Assembly: GCA_041494445.1 (NCBI GenBank)
Contig: JBGQAU010000090.1
Coordinates: forward strand, 1-11,813
Length of the DNA: 11,813 bases
Source: JAIQFR01 sp041494445
GTDB taxonomy: Bacteria > Acidobacteriota > Polarisedimenticolia > Polarisedimenticolales > JAIQFR01
Direction of reading: 5' to 3'
Both the position numbers and the translations under genes were made by a program. Below are positions 8,257-11,813 of this stretch, one piece after another; positions within the stretch are counted from its first letter, which is position 1; every line of letters starts with the position of its first letter. The notes below the pieces were generated by a model. It saw only the letters and a program-made list of their open reading frames with translations. It ran no database searches and was not told the origin of the DNA.

Positions 8257-8484
8257 ATGCCGATCTACGAGTACCGGTGCCGCTCTTGCGGCGAGCACTT
8301 CGAGAAGATCGTCATGGGCACGTCCGCGCGCCCGAGCTGCCCCGCGTGCGACGGCCGGAAGGTCCAGCGGCTCCCCTCCGCGTTCGGCATCGGCGGAGGC
8401 GGGAAGACCGCGTCCCGCGCCGGCGGAGGCGGAGGCGGAGGCTGCTCCGGCTGCAAGGGCCGTTCCTGCTCCACCTGCCACTGA
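8257..8484 (+). CDS. FmdB-family zinc-ribbon protein with an extra Cys-rich tail
   Basis: A 75-residue protein. The ATG at 8257 gives the family's invariant MPIYEYRC start, with GGAGA about 6 bases upstream. An ATG at 8221 lies on the predicted -10 region and is rejected. The FmdB zinc ribbon has C8-x2-C11 (RCRSCG) and C28-x2-C31 (SCPACD), followed by the usual VQRLPSAF. A glycine-rich linker (44-62) then leads to a second cysteine cluster, C63-x2-C66-x4-C71-x2-C74, that could bind another metal ion. FmdB proteins are called putative regulators because of linkage to formamidase/amidase operons, but no biochemical role is firm. The alcohol dehydrogenase gene starts 37 bases downstream on the same strand with no terminator between, so they are likely co-transcribed. 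Confidence 0.9.
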   Translation: MPIYEYRCRSCGEHFEKIVMGTSARPSCPACDGRKVQRLPSAFGIGGGGKTASRAGGGGGGGCSGCKGRSCSTCH

Positions 8485-8521
8485 GTCTCCGGGACGGCCT
8501 TTTTCGATAGGAGGGTTTCGC

Positions 8522-9523
8522 ATGCGCGCAGCCGTGATGACGCAGTTCAACCAGCCCTGGGAGATCAAGACGCTGCCCGATCCCAAGCCCGGCGACGGCC
8601 AGGTGCTGATCCGGATCGAGGCCAGCGGGATGTGCTATACGGATATCCATGTCCACCACGGCCATTTGCCGCTGAAGCCGCCGGTCGTGCTGGGGCACGA
8701 GCCGGTGGGGAAGATCGTCGAGACCGGCCCCGGCGTCACCGATTTCAAGGTCGGGGACCGTGTCGGCGTGTCGTGGATGCAGAAGGGATGCGGCCGCTGC
8801 CGGTTCTGCCGGGAGAAGCGCGAGAAGTACTGCCCCGAACAGGTGACCTGGATGCAGGTCGGGGGCGGGAACTCGGAGCTGATGCTCGCGTACGCGTCGG
8901 GCTGCACCCTCGTCCCGGAGGGACTGCCGTCCGACGCCGCCGCGCCGATCTTCTGCGCCGGGTTCACGGTTTTCAGCGGGCTCAGGAACGCGGACCCGCG
9001 ACCCGGCGAACGGGTCGCCGTGCTCGGCCTGGGAGGGCTCGGCCACCTGGCGCTCCAGTACGCCAAGGCGCTCGGCCTCGCGACGATCGCGGTGACGAGC
9101 ACGGAGGGCAAGAGGAAGGACCTGCTCGCGCTCGGCGCCGACGAGGTGGTGGTGACGGGACAGGACGCGGGGAAGGCCCTCCGCGACGCCGGCGGGGCGG
9201 ACGTGATCCTCGCCACCTCCAACTCGGCCGCGCCCACGGCGCAGATCGTGAAGGGCCTGCGCCCGGAAGGCCGCCTGGTCCTCATGGGTCTCCCGGACGG
9301 TCCGGTGCCGATCTCCGTGATGGACATCCTGCTCAGCCAGTGCCGGGTGATCGGGAGCACCCAGAACCGGCGCCGCGACCTGGTCGAGGCCCTCGACCTC
9401 GCCGCCGCCGGCAAGGTCAAACCGGTGCTGGAGCACTATCCGATCGACCGGGTGAACGAGGTGCGCGACCGGCTGGCAGCCGGGAAGGTCCGCTACAGGG
9501 CCGTGCTGTCGCACGGCAACTAG
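8522..9523 (+). CDS. Zinc-dependent alcohol dehydrogenase (MDR superfamily)
   Basis: A 333-residue NAD(P)-dependent medium-chain alcohol dehydrogenase. It starts at the ATG at 8522, with AGGAGGG at 8509-8515 and a 6-base spacer; longer in-frame extensions upstream overlap the FmdB gene and are rejected. Catalytic zinc ligands are C38 (GMCYTD), H59-E60 (GHEPVG) and C145 (FCAGFT). The structural zinc lobe is complete, with C90, C93, C96 and C104 (GCGRCRFC...YC). The Rossmann nucleotide-binding motif is GLGGLG (169-174). Length and motif order match AdhA/AdhP-like bacterial enzymes that interconvert primary alcohols and aldehydes. The exact substrate and cofactor preference cannot be read here. 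It is likely co-transcribed with the FmdB-like gene and closed by an 11-bp hairpin. Confidence 0.95.
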   Translation: MRAAVMTQFNQPWEIKTLPDPKPGDGQVLIRIEASGMCYTDIHVHHGHLPLKPPVVLGHEPVGKIVETGPGVTDFKVGDRVGVSWMQKGCGRCRFCREKREKYCPEQVTWMQVGGGNSELMLAYASGCTLVPEGLPSDAAAPIFCAGFTVFSGLRNADPRPGERVAVLGLGGLGHLALQYAKALGLATIAVTSTEGKRKDLLALGADEVVVTGQDAGKALRDAGGADVILATSNSAAPTAQIVKGLRPEGRLVLMGLPDGPVPISVMDILLSQCRVIGSTQNRRRDLVEALDLAAAGKVKPVLEHYPIDRVNEVRDRLAAGKVRYRAVLSHGN

Positions 9524-9524
9524 G

Positions 9525-9556
9525 ATCGCCCCCGGCCCCCGTCACCCGGGGGCGAT
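9525..9556 (+). terminator. 11-bp hairpin after the alcohol dehydrogenase gene
   Basis: ATCGCCCCCGG (9525-9535), 10-base loop, CCGGGGGCGAT (9546-9556). It starts one base past the stop codon. No T-run follows, and the right arm abuts the putative -35 of the next gene, so it may both end the ADH transcript and insulate the next promoter. Confidence 0.6.
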
Positions 9557-9584
9557 TGCCTCCACCCCTTTCGGAACCTAGATT
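9556..9584 (+). promoter_or_regulatory. Possible promoter of the three-TM protein gene
   Basis: TTGCCT (9556-9561) and TAGATT (9579-9584) are separated by 17 bases. Each matches the sigma-70 consensus at 4/6 positions. They lie 61 bases before the start codon and directly after the ADH hairpin. Confidence 0.45.
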
Positions 9585-9645
9585 CGCCGGCAGGGCGGGG
9601 ACGACCCCGAGCCGTCTCCGCCTGCCGGCGGGAAGGAGGTTTCCG

Positions 9646-10281
9646 ATGCTGGGCCTGGGCATCTTCCTCATGGTGGTCGCGGGCGTCGTGTCGTTGGTCG
9701 GGACCATCATGTTCGCCGTCGCGGCGTTCCGAGTGAGCCTCTTGTGGGGCCTCCTCGTGCTATTCGTTCCCTTCGCGGGGCTGGTCTTCCTCGTGAAGTT
9801 CTGGCCGCAGGCGAAGCGCGGTTTCCTGATCGGCCTGGCCGGCTCCGGGCTCGCCGTCGTCGCGTACCTCGTGCTCAGCGTCGGGATCGCGTCCACGGTG
9901 AAGGCCCCATTCGGTCAGCTCGCCGCCCAGGCGGCCGCGGGGAAGAATCAGCCGCAGCCGGCGACCCGTCCTGCCGTGGGGGAGCCGGCGCCCGCGACAT
10001 TGCCGGGGGTTCGGGCCGCGGAGGCCCGGCCCGTCGCGGTACGGCGCGCGCTTCCCGAGTTGCCACTCGATCCCGTCGATCCCGGAGAGGTGACGCCGCG
10101 GGACCTTCCGCGCCACGTCGGTGAGGAGCTGCGGTTCGTGGAGAAGGCGGGAGGCTCGGTCTGGGGCAAGCTGGTCTCCGTGAAGCCGGGTTCGCTGACG
10201 ATCGAGCGTCGCCTTCACGGCGGGTCGGTGCAGTACGATCTCCCTCTCGCGGACATCCGCCAGGTGCGAACGCCCGAGTAG
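9646..10281 (+). CDS. Unrecognised three-TM protein with a soluble beta-rich tail
   Basis: A 211-residue protein of no family I recognise. It starts at the ATG at 9646, with AAGGAGG at 9633-9639 and a 6-base spacer. Three hydrophobic helices lie at about residues 3-27, 31-51 and 59-83. The second pair is joined by a short KFWPQAKRG loop, a pattern common in small inner-membrane proteins. A Pro/Ala-rich linker (88-157) connects to a C-terminal module (about 158-208) that reads like a small beta-barrel (ELRFVEKAGGSVWGKLVSVK, GSLTIERRLHGGSVQYDLPL, ADIRQVRT), perhaps of SH3/LSm type. With three helices the linker and tail would be on the opposite side from the N-terminus. It has its own possible promoter and faces the ada gene tail to tail, 42 bases away. 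No function is assigned. Confidence 0.8.
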   Translation: MLGLGIFLMVVAGVVSLVGTIMFAVAAFRVSLLWGLLVLFVPFAGLVFLVKFWPQAKRGFLIGLAGSGLAVVAYLVLSVGIASTVKAPFGQLAAQAAAGKNQPQPATRPAVGEPAPATLPGVRAAEARPVAVRRALPELPLDPVDPGEVTPRDLPRHVGEELRFVEKAGGSVWGKLVSVKPGSLTIERRLHGGSVQYDLPLADIRQVRTPE

Positions 10282-10323
10282 CGCCGCTCCGGTCCCGGCC
10301 TTCGGGCGGGGGAGAGACGCCGC

Positions 10324-11385
10324 CTAGCACAGGACGCGCTGCCCCCTCTCCATCTCCAGCAACCATCGCTTCCGCCAGAGGCCCCCGCCGTACCCCGTGA
10401 GGCTGCCATTCGATCCCACGACGCGATGGCAGGGGATGAGGATCGCGATACGGTTGTCCCCGTTGGCGCGCGCCACCGCGCGCACGGCATCCGGCATCCC
10501 GATCAGGCGGGCCTGCTCGCCGTAGGAGCGCGTCTCGCCGTAGGGGATCGTCCGGAGCATCGCCCAGACCCTCTGCTGGAACTCCGTTCCGGCGGCGTCC
10601 AGGGGCACGGTGAAGGTTCGGAGCGCGCCGGCGAAGTACCGGTCCAGCTCCTCCGACACACGCGCGAAGAAGGGGCTGGTCCCGGGCAGGAGCGCCGCCT
10701 TCAAGAGCCGCTTCACCCTTGTGAGCTGGGTCGGCAACATCCGCCGGTCGGCGAACTCGAGCAGGCAGATTCCCTTCTCCGTCGCGCCGGCCAGCATCGG
10801 GCCGATCGGTGTCGGGATTCGCGTCACCTTGACCAGCGCCCCGTCGCGGGCCCCGGAGGGCACCACGCCGGCGAGCTTCTTGAACGCGTCGCTGAAGGCG
10901 CTCGTGGACTCCCAGCCCGCGGCGAACGCGGCGTCGATCGTCCGGTCGCCATGGGCGATCCGCCCGAACGCCGCCCCGACGCGCAGGGCGCGGAGGTAGG
11001 AGTGGAACGTGAACCCGTGGTGCTTCTTGAACCAGCGCCTGAGCGAGACGGGATCGACCCCGCGCGTGCGGATCTCCGCGTCCTTGAAACGGAGCGCCGG
11101 GTCGCGCTCGATCTCGTCGAGGAGCGCCCTGATCCCGGCGGGCGGCGCGCCGCGGGCCTCGAGCGGGTGGCAGACCCGGCAGGGGCGGTAGCCCGCGAGG
11201 AGCGCCTCCCGAGCGTCGGTGAAGAAGACCACGTTCTCCCGCCTCGGCTTTCGGGCGGTGCAGACGGAGCGGCAGAAGATCCCGGTGGTCCGTACCCCCG
11301 TGACGAAGACCCCGTCGTACTCCGGGTCCTTCCGCACCAGCGCGCGATACATCGTCTCGTCGTCGGGCAGCGTTCGTGGGCTCAT
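10324..11385 (-). CDS. ada: Ada: methylphosphotriester/O6-methylguanine-DNA methyltransferase and transcriptional activator
   Basis: A 353-residue protein, the same size as E. coli Ada (354). The N-terminal zinc domain has C38 (FCRSVC), C42, C69 and C72 (CRVC); C38 accepts methyl groups from DNA phosphotriesters. An AraC-type helix-turn-helix region follows at about 85-180 (DPVSLRRWFKKHHGFTFHSYLRALR; TIDAAFAAGWESTSAFSDAFKK). The C-terminal methyltransferase (about 185-350) carries the I-PCHR-V active site with C319 and the following GSNGSLTGYGGGLWRK. All catalytic cysteines are intact, so both repair and regulatory activities should be present. I took the ATG at 11385; no Shine-Dalgarno is visible, and Met12 (ATG at 11352) is an alternative that keeps all domains. 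A promoter-like pair and CCGGT repeats directly precede the start. It converges with the three-TM gene. Confidence 0.95.
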   Translation of the reverse strand: MSPRTLPDDETMYRALVRKDPEYDGVFVTGVRTTGIFCRSVCTARKPRRENVVFFTDAREALLAGYRPCRVCHPLEARGAPPAGIRALLDEIERDPALRFKDAEIRTRGVDPVSLRRWFKKHHGFTFHSYLRALRVGAAFGRIAHGDRTIDAAFAAGWESTSAFSDAFKKLAGVVPSGARDGALVKVTRIPTPIGPMLAGATEKGICLLEFADRRMLPTQLTRVKRLLKAALLPGTSPFFARVSEELDRYFAGALRTFTVPLDAAGTEFQQRVWAMLRTIPYGETRSYGEQARLIGMPDAVRAVARANGDNRIAILIPCHRVVGSNGSLTGYGGGLWRKRWLLEMERGQRVLC

Positions 11386-11393
11386 GACACGAG

Positions 11394-11426
11394 AGGATAC
11401 CGGCTAGGGGAACCGGGGCAACCGGG
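11394..11426 (-). promoter_or_regulatory. Candidate ada promoter overlapping CCGGT repeats
   Basis: On the minus strand TTGCCC (11421-11416) and TATCCT (11399-11394) are 16 bases apart, each matching 4/6 of consensus. A transcript would begin almost at the ada ATG, which fits the missing ribosome site. Three CCGGT-containing repeats overlap these boxes: on the plus strand ACCGG at 11399, AACCGGG at 11411 and AACCGGG at 11420. They are a candidate operator. Confidence 0.4.
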
Positions 11427-11518
11427 ATTTGGACGGGGAATTCGCTCGGCGGGAGCCCGCCGTCAGGGTGCCGCGGCGAGGACCCGCGGTCGTTTGAACG
11501 TCACCGGCGAATGAAGAT

Positions 11519-11553
11519 CCTGGGGCGCGCTCCCCGGATTCGCGCGCCCCAGG
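11519..11553 (-). terminator. 12-bp hairpin downstream of the 34-codon gene
   Basis: CCTGGGGCGCGC (11519-11530) pairs perfectly with GCGCGCCCCAGG (11542-11553), loop of 11. On the minus strand it begins 16 bases past the stop of the small gene and is followed by ATCTTCATT. It probably ends the small transcript before ada, though the T-run is broken. Confidence 0.6.
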
Positions 11554-11568
11554 AACGGAAGGCGAGGC

Positions 11569-11673
11569 CTAGATGGGATCCCCGCAGAAGCGGGGATCTT
11601 CGGAGCACTGAGCGCAAAGCGTGTGGAAAGGCGGTCCGTGCCTTTCTCTCTTCGGGGCAACGATGAACTTCAT
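11569..11673 (-). CDS. 34-residue Cys-containing small protein, unrecognised
   Basis: A small gene of 35 codons including the stop. It starts at the ATG at 11673, with a near-ideal ribosome site GGAGGAGGG at 11687-11679 and a 5-base spacer. The peptide begins MKFIVAPKRERHG and ends with C20-x2-C23-x6-C30 (LCAQCSEDPRFCGDPI). There is no signal peptide or membrane segment; it has a basic first third and an acidic, cysteine-bearing end. A TATATT box lies 87 bases upstream and a 12-bp hairpin follows the stop, so it looks like a complete transcription unit. Its third codon positions are less G/C-biased (24 of 34) than those of its neighbours. The last coding bases also form a perfect 9-bp hairpin. 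It could be a free-standing small protein, a precursor of a modified peptide, or a leader ORF before ada. I do not recognise the family. Confidence 0.6.
   Translation of the reverse strand: MKFIVAPKRERHGPPFHTLCAQCSEDPRFCGDPI
11577..11598 (-). repeat. Perfect 9-bp inverted repeat inside the small gene
   Basis: GATCCCCGC (11577-11585), loop AGAA, GCGGGGATC (11590-11598). It covers the codons for the DPRFCGD end of the 34-residue peptide, so RNA structure and peptide sequence overlap here. Together with the 12-bp hairpin 21 bases further along the minus strand it makes two tandem stems. Confidence 0.6.
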
Positions 11674-11759
11674 GCAAACCCTCCTCCGGCGGTCGGAAAA
11701 GCTCCTGCACCGCTCCGGGGACACGGAGTGCCCGCCGACCGCCGCGAAACGACGGCCTG

Positions 11760-11765
11760 AATATA
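11760..11765 (-). promoter_or_regulatory. Possible -10 box (TATATT) of the 34-codon gene
   Basis: TATATT on the minus strand, an AT-rich island in a GC-rich region, 87 bases upstream of the small gene's start. The -35 position at 17-base spacing reads TGCTCA (3/6), so the assignment rests mainly on the -10 box. Confidence 0.4.
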
Positions 11766-11792
11766 CGCCGAGGCGAGCAACGTGAGCATGGG

Positions 11793-11813
11793 AAAAAAAC
11801 GGCCCGCCCGGCC
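11793..11813 (-). terminator. Right arm and T7 tail of a minus-strand terminator at the window edge
   Basis: On the minus strand a G/C-rich segment (GGCCGGGCGGGCCG, from the right edge) is followed directly by seven T (11799-11793). GGCC at 11813-11810 can pair with GGCC at 11804-11801, and a longer left arm may lie outside the window. This suggests a minus-strand gene ends just beyond the right edge. Confidence 0.5.

Noticed and set aside
8201..8521. Upstream extension of the ADH reading frame
   Set aside because: It overlaps the FmdB gene in another frame and is Arg/Ala-rich; AGGAGGG before 8522 and the MRAAV start fix the beginning.
8632..9645. Long N-terminal extension of the three-TM protein across the ADH gene
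   Set aside because: The stretch is a shadow of the ADH frame; the strong AAGGAGG before 9646 marks the true start.
10426..11514. 362-residue plus-strand frame opposite ada
   Set aside because: Antisense shadow of a gene with all Ada active-site motifs.
11501..11710. Two 65-69 residue minus-strand frames overlapping the small gene
   Set aside because: Neither has a ribosome site; the 34-codon frame fits the GGAGGAGGG at 11679-11687 and ends before the hairpin.

Overview
The window is a GC-rich, densely packed stretch of bacterial chromosome. Real genes use strongly G/C-biased third codon positions, most starts have purine-rich Shine-Dalgarno sites, and gaps are short. The mix of an exported M3 peptidase, a TonB-C-domain protein without a membrane anchor, FmdB, a compact S1-domain protein and an ECF sigma cassette would suit Acidobacteriota or a Myxococcota/deltaproteobacterial relative. 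No marker here fixes the phylum. I see no tRNA, rRNA, insertion sequence, integrase or CRISPR array.

Layout. (1) At 1-571, minus strand, two overlapping genes encode small membrane proteins of LiaF/DUF5668 type; the second runs off the left edge. (2) At 822-1283, minus strand, lies a secreted or lipid-anchored Cys/His-rich protein with an internally duplicated domain, followed by a terminator. (3) At 1577-3697, plus strand and divergent from (2), lies an exported Dcp-type M3 peptidase. (4) At 3894-5831, plus strand, a four-gene cassette encodes a secreted Spy/CpxP-like protein, an ECF-type sigma factor, a one-TM putative anti-sigma factor and a membrane-anchored LTxxQ-like sensor. The last three genes overlap; the order and topology resemble the CnrH-CnrY-CnrX metal-sensing module. 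(5) At 5932-7395 is a protein with five S1 domains. (6) At 7561-8124 is a secreted TonB-C-domain protein. (7) At 8257-9523 is an FmdB-like zinc ribbon followed by a zinc-dependent alcohol dehydrogenase. (8) At 9646-10281 is an unrecognised three-TM protein with a soluble tail. (9) At 10324-11385, minus strand and convergent, is full-length Ada. (10) At 11569-11673, minus strand, is an untracked 34-codon gene with a very strong ribosome binding site, an upstream TATATT box and a downstream 12-bp hairpin. The right edge holds what looks like the terminator of another minus-strand gene.

Most of this is ordinary chromosome: envelope maintenance and stress sensing (regions 1-4), translation or RNA binding (5), redox metabolism (7) and alkylation repair (9). 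The least explained parts are the 34-residue CxxC peptide near the right edge, the duplicated Cys/His protein, and the sigma/anti-sigma/sensor cassette, which may be a metal- or envelope-stress circuit. I found no clear evidence of a wholly new multi-gene system; these three are the best candidates for follow-up.
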